Made by a program: the position numbers and the translations under genes. A stretch of DNA of 64,000 nt from assembly GCF_028583425.1 (NCBI RefSeq), contig NC_072801.1, positions 58,171,766 to 58,235,765 of the forward strand, read 5' to 3'. Below are positions 44,801 to 56,800 of this stretch, in pieces. The DNA is from Eublepharis macularius (Eukaryota; Chordata; Lepidosauria; Squamata; Eublepharidae). A model generated the notes under the pieces. The model ran no database searches and was not told the origin of the DNA. It saw only the letters and a list, made by a program, of their open reading frames with translations. Within the stretch, counting starts at the first letter, position 1. Every line of letters begins with the position of its first letter.

Positions 44801-46515
44801 TCTCCAGACAAGAGGGGAGTTTAGATTGCCCTCTGCGCCACTCAGCAGTGCGGAGGGCAATCTAAACTCCCCTCTGTCTGGAGATCAGGGGGCGGGGCCA
44901 TCAGCCATGTGACCATGTTCTCTGAGGGCAACCCACCAAGTTCCACCGGTTTTGGAGAGAGTCCAAAGGTAATGTTAGATACTTCCCAAGAGTTGAAAGG
45001 GTCCAGTGCCAATGGATAAGAGAGCACCAGTGTCTCTGACAAATCACACTACAGCGTGGCTCCTCTGGGAGTACAGGGCTCGAGATGAAAGCCAACATGG
45101 TGTAGTGGTCATACTATCAGACTAGCTTCTGGAAGATCCAGGTTTGAATCCCCACTCTGCCACAGAAATTTCCCTTCTCTATTTTATCCCCACGAAAACC
45201 TTCCTGTGATGTAGATTATGCTGAGGGAGAGAGAAAGCATGACAGGCTCAAGACTATAGTGACTTCAGCCAGTCTGTCTGTCTGTCTGGGCTTAGTCTAT
45301 ATCACAGGAAGATTTTCGCAAGAATAAAACGGAGGATGGAAGAATGAATTTGTAAGCTGCTTTGGGTCTGACTCCCCATTGGGCAGGAAAGCAAACTGTC
45401 GTGTTGACCTTGGCATCTCTAACGCTCAAGCTTAACGAGAGGTGGTTTCATGTACATTCCTAAAACATTTTGGGGGAAATGTGTTTACATGTGCATGTTT
45501 GAAATCCAAAACCTATTGATACTGTAAATAAGTAAGAACACTTTTTCTCCTCTAACTCAGATCTGGGATGCTGAAAGTGGCAACAAGCTCTTGGATGTCC
45601 CAGAAGACTTCCGGGGTCACTCGCAGGTTGAAGACCCTCTTTCTGACCTCCCTCCTGTGCTTTCACTCTTTCCTGAACCAAACGTCTGCCCTTTCTGCCG
45701 TGACTCCTTCTCCTCACAGAGAGAGAAGAGTCATGAAATGTTCAGAATGCCTAGACAGTCCCGAAGCTGTTACCTCCTGTCAGATTCCCCCTCCTTGAAA
45801 GAAACTATGGTCACTTCTGTAGCTTCTCTCCACCAGCCTGTGGCTTAACTCATTACTTGAGCCACAGCAGTTGTCAGTGGGAAGCCGTTCCTTCTTCACA
45901 ATATGGGGTGATGGGATTCAATGTTCTCTTCTTGGCGGTTCTCATCCACCTCCATGACTCTCCTTTCCCCCAGATTTACACCTGCCACTTCTTTGGCAAC
46001 GACCACATTGTAGCTGGAGGGAGTCGGAACAACATATGTCGGCTCATTGACAAAAGAATCCTCATGGTATGGTTGCTTAACAGGGGATAACTTGTAAAGA
46101 TCAACACAGCCTCCATGTTCAGAGGCAATACCAGATGCTGGCACCAAAGACTGTGGGCCTTCCTGCCCTGCATGTGAATTTCCTGCTAGTAAACATCTAC
46201 TTGGCCACTGTTGGAAACAGAGCGCTGGAAGAGATGGACCTTTGGTCAAATCCAGCAGGGCTTTCCTTAGGTTCTTTTTTTTAATTATAGGTTGTAGAAG
46301 TGGTTTTTAAGCTGTAGATTTGGGAAGTTGGGGTGGGGATTTTGAAGTTTCTGCCTCCATTGACATGTTGTTTTCTTTCTCTTCCCTGCTAGAGCACAGG
46401 AGTACTGAATGACTTGCCTGGGGGTGTCTACAGTACCCACATCAGTGCTCGCGGAGTCCTCAGCGCCACTTCCAACAACTTCATTTATCTCGCGCAGACT
46501 CCAGTTAGACCTTGA
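38892..46515 (+). CDS. WD40-repeat protein, seven-bladed propeller, unassigned
   Basis: Ten exons: 38892-39007, 39101-39185, 40674-40809, 41899-42088, 42760-42868, 44308-44339, 44502-44601, 45561-45626, 45974-46066, 46393-46515. Phases agree and give 349 aa. Residues 1-38 are a Ser/Gly/Arg-rich, probably disordered leader. Seven WD40-like units follow, each ending in a Trp/Tyr-Asp-like strand: GTIKVYSV, GGLVKLWHV, GIYIYDAQ, NTVQFWNT, NTLQIWDA, NICRLIDK and NNFIYLAQT. The C-terminus ends TPVRP directly after the last blade, so the protein is a single propeller with no extra domain. Such propellers are protein-binding scaffolds. The start ATG lies 3 bp after an AG acceptor-like site (38887-38888), suggesting an upstream non-coding exon. 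I do not recognise the family; an X-box upstream hints at a ciliary role (inference). No damage seen. Confidence 0.93.
39973..40100. mobile_element. Short MITE with TTCCGCAC ends
   Basis: Left end TTCCGCACTCGTTGGATAAT and right end mirrored (ATTATCCAACGTGTGCGGAA) with one mismatch over 20 bp. The interior also has mirrored GGATTTTTTGTTTC-like and CAATCCTCTT segments. No clear target duplication. Confidence 0.75.
40331..40366 (+). repeat. (ATTC)n microsatellite
   Basis: About nine tandem ATTC units with one ATTT interruption, in an intron of the WD40 gene. Confidence 0.9.
41440..41690. mobile_element. Diverged MITE with mirrored GATTTCCAC ends
   Basis: CATGAATGGAGCGATTTCCA on the left is mirrored by TGGAAATCGTTCCATCCATG on the right. 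The block GGGGCATTTTGGGCTGCAGC inside resembles 16370-16390, so it is probably in the same loose family. Boundaries approximate. Confidence 0.6.
42590..42716 (+). repeat. L2-like LINE 3' tail
   Basis: TTTAATGTTATTGTTGTTTG, CCACCTTGGGACCC and the tail AAAGGAATAAATGAAATAA are typical of L2-type 3' ends. Lies 44 bp upstream of WD40 exon 5. Confidence 0.55.
43605..43821 (+). mobile_element. hAT-type MITE with 8-bp target duplication
   Basis: 217-bp copy of the TAGGGTTGCC family. Flanks GATGCCAG (43597-43604) and GATACCAG (43822-43829) differ at one base. More diverged than the copy at 32203-32419, so probably older. Lies in a WD40-gene intron. Confidence 0.88.
44713..44955 (+). mobile_element. 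CAGGGCTTTTT foldback element, 3' end missing
   Basis: Starts CAGGGCTTTTTTTTCAGCAG. An internal palindrome pairs CACATGGCTGGTG and CCCTGATCTCCAGAC with their mirrors around CACTCAGCAGTG. The mirrored terminal end found at 53493 is absent here. Lies in a WD40-gene intron. Confidence 0.8.
45095..45400 (+). repeat. tRNA-derived SINE, interrupted
   Basis: CAACATGGTGTAGTGGTCATA, the B box CAGGTTTGAATCCCC and the SINE body are followed, after an extra stretch with a short GTCT tandem, by the tail TAAGCTGCTTTGGGTCTGAC and CCCATTGGGCAGGAAAGC. Probably one SINE carrying an insertion, or two fused fragments. Confidence 0.65.
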
Positions 46516-47564
46516 GCCCTCCCTCTGGTCAGTTCGATGTGGGAATCTTGCTACTGCCAAGAGAGATGCCACCAACCCCTTCCGATCGTGTTTCACTTCC
46601 AAGGATTCTCACCAGCCAGCCGTGGTTTTCAAGCAACCTCAGTCGAGCATTCTCCATGCTTTCCCACCACGCTCTGCTGCTTAAGGTCATTGCTGGTGTA
46701 CCTGCTGTCCTCTCATAATGCTTTGCTTCTACACTTCCGTATCATGGTTTGCCACTAGAGATTCACGACAGACTCAGTGTGGCCAGTCTCAGCATGCTCT
46801 GCTGATGTATCTTCTCATCACGCTCTTTGGCTTTCAATGCTGGTCATCTTCCCATCATGCTTTGCTTGCTTGTGCAGATGCCTCTCATTTGGATCGGATG
46901 CCAACAGTGACTGTTTCAGCATTCTGCGTTTCCATGAACTGTGGACTCCCATTAATCTCTGCTGCAGGAAACTGTGGCCAACCTCATCTCCCTCAGGCTT
47001 CACTTACCTCCCCTTCCCATCATCTTTTGCTGCAGATATAGCCAGCCCCATCATGTTCTAGCTGCAGACCTCCATTTGCATCGCCTGTTGCTTTTGCACA
47101 CTGTCTACCAACCTGGCTGAGGCTGTTTCCAGACCCTCTGGGCTTTGAAACCTTTCCAATAAGCCCCTTTTGCTGAGATCACGATGACATCTTAACACGA
47201 ATGGCTAGTCCCATAATCTTCTGAAGCCAGACTTGCTTTCCAATCAAATGTTTGGAAGAGTAGACCTTGGTATTTCTTCATGAATTTGCAATCCCTGCCT
47301 GGGGGTTAAGGTGGCAAATACTTCTCTCTCTCTTTCTCTCCATCCCAGCTTGGCTGCCCTAATAACCTGCATTGGTGCCAAATTAAACCATCTTGGCTGG
47401 ACCTGCATGTGTGTCCAGGACTCCTGGGTTCTTTGGGAGAGGAATGGGATTTGACCACATGGGAGCTATGGTTTCTGGGTTCCCTAAAAGGGTCCAATAT
47501 TTAGTTCCCAAAGTTTGTTTTTCTCTAGTGACAGGGCTCAACATGAAATGTGTGAAGCAATAAA
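46516..47564 (+). terminator. 3' UTR and poly(A) signal of the WD40 gene
   Basis: AATAAA at 47559-47564, about 1.05 kb past the stop, is the first canonical signal on this strand. The UTR between about 46655 and 47065 contains at least six degenerate copies of a YCATCATGCTTTGCTKC-like motif. No other gene seen in this stretch. Confidence 0.6.
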
Positions 47565-47774
47565 AAAGAAGAGAGCACCTCTGGGATTGTGCAGAGTACA
47601 TTTCCCTCACCACTGAATAATTGCAGCTGTCTTCCACACCTTTGCACTTAATGGTAAAGCCTCTCAAGGCAAGAGGGCACATTTCCTAATGGCACAAGCT
47701 TGGGCAGTTTTTGAAATTTCCCTCCTGTAACTAATAAGACAAAACACACACAAGAATTGTAAAGACGGCTTCAG

Positions 47775-47780
47775 TTTATT
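47775..47780 (-). terminator. ADPRH polyadenylation signal
   Basis: AATAAA on the minus strand 76 bp past the ADPRH stop codon. It faces the WD40-gene signal at 47559-47564 about 210 bp away, so the two transcripts end tail to tail, apparently without overlap. Confidence 0.8.
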
Positions 47781-47855
47781 CTACAAAGAGTAGATTTCAG
47801 CATTTTGCAATTCCTCCACAGGGGGTCAGAGATGCTATGTAACAAGAAAGGTCTC

Positions 47856-50800
47856 TCAGACAGGTTTCTGTCCCCAAGCAAGATCATAGAGATTACCAGC
47901 TGCAGCCACCATCCTGTCTCGGTATTCAAGCTTCTGGTGGTTTCCCTCTGGGACTCCTCTGAATCCATGAGCGAGACCCCAGCAGCTTGCTGCAATCACC
48001 CCAGTGGAGTCACTGTCTCCTGTGAGATGGAGGACCAAGAAACAGAGACAGAAAAAAGCAGAGAGAAAAGCCTGAGATGCAGCCAGCTCTGGGGAGGGGT
48101 AATTATTTATACAAAGATCCCATGAGGTGTGTTTCCTCCGTGACTCACCACCATGGAACATGGCACGGCTGCACAGCTCCGCCCAGCTATCCCCTGCGCC
48201 TAGCAGAGCATCATAGGCAATCATGGGGGCATCGTGACCGCTCCGCCCAGCCCAGCCATCCAAGCTGAAAGTTTTGTAGATGACATCTCGTTCAGCAGGA
48301 CCATAGGCAGAAGGAAAACGGGCAGGACCCTGACCACTAGCAAGGCCCCGCTCTGAGAGGTACCTAAAAGGGGAGATCGGAGGTGCAGGGAGATATTAAT
48401 TGAAAAACCTTTCCATATACTTGAACCTTAAAACCATTGATACCTCCTTGCTCTTTATTATGTTTTAAAATCCATCTGTTACTTTCTATGATGGGCATGC
48501 TTTCCTTTTATCCTTACAACAACTCTGTGAGGTAAGTTGAGAGATAATAACTGCTGTAAACTCAGTAGGGATTTGAATCTTGGTCCTCCTAGTCATTCAG
48601 TCCACATTGACTCTCAAGCACCCAAAATGCTCCTAACATTGCAGCCTTCACTCTTTAACAGCTATTGCCCATACATCAGCACTAAGCAGGAGGCTTTTCT
48701 CTTTTCAAATTCAAACTGAAATGCTGCATTTTTGCAAACAGGGGCACTGTAAAAAAGTATTTCTTTGGGGTATTTTTAAAGCAATCAAGTGGCCAAATCA
48801 AACTCTTCAACTTTTTTTTTTTGTTAAAAGTTCTAATTCAGTTCTCTCCATAAAAAGAGAATAACAATTTGAATTATGAGAAGAGTTCTTTTTATAAATC
48901 TAAATTAGGAGAAAGTACTTGATTTTTTTTCTTAGACTGATTCCAACTGATTTTTTATATATATTCAGTTACAGTATCAATAGACTGCCTTTCAGCAGAG
49001 ATGTGTTCACAAAGGAAGTTGTATAATTATGTTTACTGCAACTTTACAACTGTTATCCACAAACACATTAATAATCAAGTTTCTAGCTCTCCTGATGAAG
49101 AAGGGCAATTTTAAAATACTTGGAGCTTTAAAACTGTATTGTCCTAACAAGCTTCATCTCCCTTCTCCTCCCCCAAATAAGTCTCTCCTCAAAGTACTTA
49201 CCATTCCCATTTCTCCTGGAAATAAGCCCAAGACCCCACATTTAAGTCACTGTCAGCTGCAGTACTCTGGATGTACTCTAAGGCGAGGGGCAGCGTCTTG
49301 AGCAACCCTAATCCCCAGCGTTCAAGAGGAAGGCCCTGGACAGCATAAGCAGTAAAAAGGGCAGAAGCCAGGGCCCCCAGATAGCCTGCAACAGAGGAAT
49401 AGCTAAGTGGGCTTTTTGATGTACATGTTTATTTTTCAAAAATTATATTTCTATTTTTTCACTAAAGGCATCTTACAAGCCCATTAACATACAGTATCCA
49501 AGGCAGCAGGAGCAGCAACCTTTATTGGCATTACATCCATATTAATGACAAAAACACTCCACACAATCAAAACTCAATCTACAAATATATAACTCGCCTC
49601 ATAGATGCCACATACAAAAATTTAGCTACAGTTTCGATCACTTTTTGGTTCCAAATAGCTAATAGGAAAATAATTTTACATTTATCAGATTTCCCTATTT
49701 GCCGTCTCAGCAATGGATCAATAAGTGTGGGCATGTATCACAATAATAAGTACAATACTAGAAAACATATTCCAGAGTTTCGATGTCTCGCTGAGCACGA
49801 GGTAACCTGTTAGCATATGGTGTTTTGTGAGATTTCCCATAAAGTATTGCAAAAGGTAACATATTAAACCAAGCTAACGAATAATCTCTGTGGTAATGTG
49901 GGGCCATTAAACACTCCAAACCCAGGGGTGAAATACAAATCCAATTATTAGCAACCGTTCAAAACCATTAAAAGTTAATTTACTGCTCAAAACTTTGGGA
50001 GAATGATGGCACCCAGTGAATCTCTCTTAGGAGGGAATTCCAAAGCCATGGAACCTCAAGTGAAAAGGCTCTCTCTCCAGTCTCCACTCACCTAACTTCT
50101 GGCACAGAAAGGCTGCAAAAGGAGACCTTAACTCTCAGGTAGGTTCATTCAGCTTTAGGAGGGCTTGGAATGATGGATGTTGCATTTTAAAGAGCAATGT
50201 GGGCAATTCAAAAGAAACTGCATATTCAGTACAGGTATAGGGTTGGATCCAACCAGCTTTTTCACTAGTGAAAATGGGAGGAGGACAGTCCCTGTCAGAT
50301 ATGTCTGCCAACATATCTGCCATGAATGTATTCTGTGTTTTGTACTGATCCTCTGAGGGTATGTGAAGTATACCAGGGATGCTAAGCGGGCAGCTTATCT
50401 TGCAAGTGTTTACTTTCGCTTTTGCAGCTGAGTGGAGTATGTGTCCTTGAATGCTGGCTGAAGCCGGCTAAAGATGTACCATCCTTTGGAACTGAGATGA
50501 TTTTATTATTTTCTCTGTCTAGCCTAACCCCTCTCCCCACCCCCCACCGGCTCTTTTGCACCAGAACTCTAATGGTCCCTGTCTCGAGGGAGGGAATCTT
50601 CCCTATAACTAACACTACCATCCCCATTTACGTCACTTCTGCCAATACTACGGTCTGAGCACCTTGAATCTGATGGATCTCTAATAAAGTTACTTTAACT
50701 CATACACCTGAGTGTTTGCAGCAGAGAACTTGGGGATCTAATTGCCAAGGACAGTCCCCTTTGACAATCCAAAAAGGTATTCTTAAAATCAGGACCAGCA

Positions 50801-53800
50801 CAGGAGAAAAACCATGTACGAGGAGGAATGTAATAAGGAGAATAACTGGGTAGCATGGAAAAGCTGACTGGATCCAACCCCTTACTTCTCTGTGTGAACT
50901 CTAAAAAACCCAATTCTGCAAATTTTCTGTGTCATTCAGTTTAAATAGGGGAGAACCAGCTGTGGGAGGCATCTATTTCACAGTGTCCTTGACATCACCA
51001 AAATACATCTCCTCCAATCTCCAGAGCAGTTCTGTGACTGTTTAATGTGCATATATATATAAATTACCATTCTTTTATTTAAGAAGGTAGATAGGTCACC
51101 TGAAGGGAAAGGCAAGACAGATGACTACTGAACAAACATTTGACTTGTTGGTACGTGTGAAACGCAAGTTGAAAATCTGGAATCATACTACAGGTGAAGG
51201 ACCCAGTATGGCCACCGATAGAACATCACATCTGTGTTCATCCTCAAATCTTCCCAGTCTGTCCAACACAAGCCACAGTGTATACTAGCTTTCCAGTCCT
51301 CGACAACCCCCTCTCCCAATCTCAGCATTGCCTTTACTGTTTCACCCAAGTTCCCAGAATGCATCCCATTATGGGTCTGCTACCCCACAATACCCCATTA
51401 CCTGTGGGGTGGTGATGTGTCATTCTTCCACTTTCTACACTGACTTGAACCAAAGTGGTCAGATCTGAAGGATGTGGATACCTGGGAGAGATTTAGCCAC
51501 GAGTCAGTATGGAGTTATTTCTGGTCGGTAGCCTTTCTTGACCCCATTGCACACACCACATTACCTAAGCCCAATGCACATGGACCTCATAGCAGCACCA
51601 CAACCTGTTGCACTGGGGTTGAAGGGAATACGATATCCCCCTGGCTCCTCTGGTCGCAACTGGGAAGTTCCTATGAACAGAAGAGGACACGTGTGTTGAG
51701 AAATCTAAAGGCCAAAAGATACGCGACATCTGGCCATACACTGTTTGTCCCCATTTTTTTTTTAAACAAAATTAAGCTATGGAAGAAGTAAAACACTTGC
51801 TGGCAGAACTAGAGGGGATTCTTCACCCTTTATTCTCTGGTAGTTTTTGGCTAAAACGTCTGCTAAAATATTACTCCCCACTTAATTTTCCCCATGATGG
51901 AAAGACATTACCTCTTTTACTCCAGGGTAAGGATGAGGAAGCAGCTTGTGGGTGATTTTTTTAGTGGAAAAAAACAGTGGAGGAGGAGTAATTAAGCACC
52001 TCTCCATGTAGATTTTCCATTTTACAACACAATTTCTGCAGATGCATTTTGTAAAAGGAAAAAAGAAGTCAGGAGCAAACTGCAGGCAACTGATAGTTGC
52101 ATGTAGTTTGGCCTTCAGCGTAGGGCTGGTGTGAATGTCAGCAGGAAATCCCTGCTTCAAATTTCCCCTCAGCCACAAACTTGCTAGGCAGCCTTAGCCC
52201 CAAATAACACACACACATCCTGCAATAGAGAGTTCGTAAGAAAAAACACTGTGAAAATTGCTGCAACGTGATGTTTTTTGAATACTTAGGGAAAGGGCTA
52301 GATAAATATTTGTTCATGAGTTAAACAGGAGGCAGGGGGAAAGCCTTGTCCTTCAGGTGGGGGTGGATGGGGACTACCACAATTTTACTGAACTCCAAGC
52401 TGATAATCAAATTAGCAGCCATTCCATAGTTCCAAGTATTTGAGCAAAACAGGGAATGATAAAAAAGAAGGGATAAGACGTGAAAAAATGAAGCAAAAAT
52501 CTCATAGTGGGTGGGGGTGAGGGTGGGGGAAGGAAAATAACCCCTTTCAGATTCCAGAAGCTTGCACTAATGTATTAGAATAAAGATTTCAGTAAAATCC
52601 TTCATGACTTCAAAAAAAACAGGTCCGAGCATCAAAAAATTATTTTTCTAGATAACTGGATTTTGGTAACTTGCACTAGGAAGTTGTGTACTTTACCCAG
52701 AATGCTTGTGGGTCCTGGCTTCCTGCCGTCCATGTCCTTCATGGCTTCAACATAACGGCTAGCCAGTTCCTGGAGCAGAGGCTCCCCATTTTTCCCTGAA
52801 GAGAAACATAAATAAAAATGGCTTCATCTTAAAACCTGTTATTTCCACACAAAACCCTCAAATAATCTTTTTATGCTGTCTTGTTTATGGAAACCTTCAT
52901 GATAGCCATGCCTGGTGGCTATCTTGAAGGCATTTCCTCATCACTTCATCCACACAGAGTCAACAGGCCCCAGATTTTGCACAAAATATATCATAATCTG
53001 CCATTTCTGTGCTTTGTTCCTCATTTCTCACCCAAGGCAAGTTCTTCAAGCTGCCCATTAATGACCAGCTACCATATTGTTTTATTATTTCTTTCTTTCT
53101 TTATTATTATTACAGCACTTGGCCAGTACGTTAACCATAAAATTTAAGTGCACAATTGTTTTATTATTTGTTTATTATATCCAGGACTTTTTTTCTGGGA
53201 AAAGAGGTAGTGGAACTCAGGACTGCACAATGATGTCACTTTGGGTCAGCTGGAACAAAGGGGGAGTTTTTTAAAGTTTAAATCGCCCTCAGTGAAAATG
53301 GTCACATGGCTGGTGGCCCCACCCCCTGATCTCCAGACAGAGGGGAGTTTAGATTGCCCTCCGCACTGTGGCGTGGAGGGCAATCTAAACTCCCCCCTGT
53401 CTGGAGATCAGGGGGCGGGGCCACCGGCCACGTGACCATTTTCAAGAGGTACCGGAACTCCATTCCACCATGTTCCCGCTGAAAAAAGCCCTGATTATAT
53501 CCCATCTTTCTTGTCTCAAGAAACTCCAAGCGGTACACTGTAAAACACTTGTTAGGGAACAAACATCAATAAAAGATTTCCCAAGTGGCAACAATTACAA
53601 CAGTTAAACAGTCAACTTCTGCAAAACACAGAACAATAACTAGAATCAATAGAGAACCATCCACTGCTAGGCATGGTTACATAGTTATTACAGCACCCTA
53701 ATCCAACATCCATTCTTGGGTCTGCCCCTTAAGTCCTGCCAAGTAGACATGCACTGACAGTTTCAAGCTGAAACTTAAATTCTCAGGTGTGTGAATGAAT

Positions 53801-56800
53801 TCAGGTTTAGACTGAGGCACACAAGTGGGCCTGCTGCAACCCCTGTGCCATTTTCCAAACCTGGAACAGTTCCAGGAAGCTGCTATTTGCTCCATTGGGT
53901 AACCTTCCATGTAACATCCCTGCATATGTCTAATCCCCTTTTCAAGCCACCTAGGCTAGTGCCATTTCTACATCCTGGAGCAGTGAGTTCCATACATGAG
54001 CGCCATCCCTTCTGGTATTTACTGGCATTCCAGACTTTCGCTCCAGTGTCCACAAGATGGTAGCCATGCCATTCACACCAGGAACACCTTGTCCTTTGCC
54101 AAGTTGAATAGCCCAATAATTTTAATTGCCTTTCTAGATTCCTCTTTGGTCTTTAGAAGATGTACATCACCCTCTAGCCTATACCTCCTGCATCTACAAC
54201 TAACCCACATAGTGCTTGATCCAAGCCTAGGGCTAGCTCTGTTTCCTTCCATTACACAGAAACAGGGACATCACTTCTGTGTATGGTTACAGTGTCAGAT
54301 TAGGAGCTAGATCCAGAGGAGTTAGCTGTGTTAGTCTGTAGTAGCAAAACAGAAAAGAGTCCAGTAGCACCTTTTAAGACTAACCAACTTTACTGTAGCA
54401 TAAGCTTTTGAAAACCACAGTTCTCTTCGTCAGATGCATGACGAAGAGAACTGTGGTTGTCGAAAGCTTATGCTACAGTAAAGTTGGTTAGTCTTAAAAG
54501 TGCTACTGGACTCTTTTCTATTAGATGAGGAGCTGTGAGAGTTGGGTTTGCATCACCACTTAGTCATGAAGCTCACCAGGTGACCTTGGGCCATCACTCT
54601 CATCTCAGCCTGGCCTACTTCACAGGGTTGTTGAGAGGGGAGAAAGCAGCCCCAATCCAGGACAAAATGGGCCCCAAATGGCTGAGAGTCAGGTTGGTGG
54701 GGCCACCTGTCATGAGACTTCTGGGGAACTGCCGGAACTGCATTCCTGTGCGTTCCCCCTCAAAATGAGCCTTGGGAGAAACCATGTACATTGCTCTCAG
54801 CTTCTTGTAGAAAAGGTGAGATAAAAGTGCATAGGAAGGGTGGATGAACAGACAGATTCACCGATGTGGCTGGTGCCAGCAGATTTCTGTGAGAGAGAAG
54901 GGTCATTTGTTGAGGGAAAAGTCCAGACTCTAAGCCTCTCCTGCTACTCACCAGTGGCTAGAGCCTCAGCAGTTGCAAGGTGCAGCACAGTGTCATCACT
55001 GACAGGCCAGTCAGGGAGGGACACACAAATCTGGCCAAGTCCCCCCATTTCCTGGAGCTCCTGGTGGATCTGAGGCCCTGAGGTGCAGTATTCCCAGCGT
55101 TGGTTGCGATATCCGAGAGCATCCCCTGCTCCAGACAGCACCATGGCTGCACAATAGGCATCCTTGGAGGGAGCTTGGGGACTGCAGTGGGAAAGTACAT
55201 ACAGCGTTGTGTAAAAGGTATAGTATTTTTTGTCAAGGAAAGGTAAATTGCACAGATTAAGCTCATTAATATAATCGCATCTATATTCTTTGAGAACTGG
55301 ACTAGGATCTGAGAGTCCCAGGTTCGAATCCCCACTACATCATAGAAGCTTGCTGGGTGACTTAAGGTCAATCACTGTCTCTCTCTCGGCCTAACCCACC
55401 TCACAAGGTTGTTGTGCAGATAAAAGGGAGGAGGGAAGAACACTGTTTATAAAGTGTTTTGGGTGCCCATTGGGCAAAAAAGCAGGATATAAATATTTAA
55501 ATAAAATAAACACCAGACAGAGGGAGAGGAGCCACACAGCATACTAAAAGCCTGCCCCTTGACCACATGAAGGTTTGATTAGCTAATAAGCGCCAACAAT
55601 GTTACCGTAACTGTATGAGAACCGTTTTTGCTTGGGAAAAGAAATGGACTTTCCCCACCAATGCAATGTAGTATTTAGAAAGCTTGGAAACTTTGATTCC
55701 CCCCCTCCCCACCATGTAACCACTCGAGTGTGCATGGCAAATAAGTAACAGTTAAATACATGAAAATGATAAGGTCTTGGGGAGAGGTTTGAGATTTATG
55801 GACACATTTTTGTAATTTGTTAGGTTCAATAACCTAAGTATGTAGGTCATAATTTCAACTAGAGCTGCTCCAAGCTCGCCTATAGGACAGGCTGAAAATC
55901 TCTGAATAGCACCAGTCATTTTCTCTCAGGTTGTTGTGAGGATAAAAGACACAAACATCACATAGACTGCCATGAGATAATGCTGTTAATAAGCATCCTT
56001 CTCAGGACTGAGAAGTCCTGTTTTATTCAATGAGGTTTACTTGCAAAAACGTGGTCTTAGGATTGCTGCCACAGTGCTTCAAAAATATCACTTCCAAAGC
56101 TACTCACTGCCTAAAAATATAGTCATCCCTTAAGCAGTTTACCCAGGCCTCTTTATGATAAGACAAGTAGTCTAACCTGTACCTCAAAAGCTGAGAGAGT
56201 GGTTGTGTGGAAAGCAGCAGCCAAGATAGGACTGAGCAAAAAAACCCACCTTATTTCTATAACTAAACACAAACATTTGTTACTAATATTTATTTATTTT
56301 ATTTATTTATGTCATTTATAGTTTGCCTTTCTCACTGGGACTCAAGACGGATTACACAGTGTCAAATCAGTGCAATCAGTATCAAGGACATTTCCATAAA
56401 CAATGTCATAGGGTAAATAAACATAGCATTAGCAAGGATCCAATACAGAGTTGAAGAAATGCTGAAACAGAACATAGTTCTAGGACTGACAGACAACATG
56501 AGGCAAAGGTAGTATATAGTACATATTTAAAGCGCAGGTAATATGTAAGGCAACATAGTGGTGAAGTCTATAGACCCTAGTTCATTAGCAAAGCAACTGA
56601 GACCCCCTCCCTACAATGCAGCCCTCCTGTCTGAGTAAAAAGCCTTTTTGCATCGTTTGCAGAAAGCCAGGAGAGTGGGGGCTCTCCTGACTTCCTCAGG
56701 CAGGCCATTCCACAGGGTAGGGGCCACCACAGAGAAAGCCCATGTACAGGCTGTTGATTTTACCTATGTGCAGGCTGGCACCTGAAGGAGACCCTGCTCA

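Noticed and set aside
54944-55144. ADPRH starting at the internal methionine (55144)
   Set aside because: This would drop the conserved DAYCAA segment before MVLSGAGDA. The 11-nt upstream exon restores a family-typical start with correct phase and a good donor.
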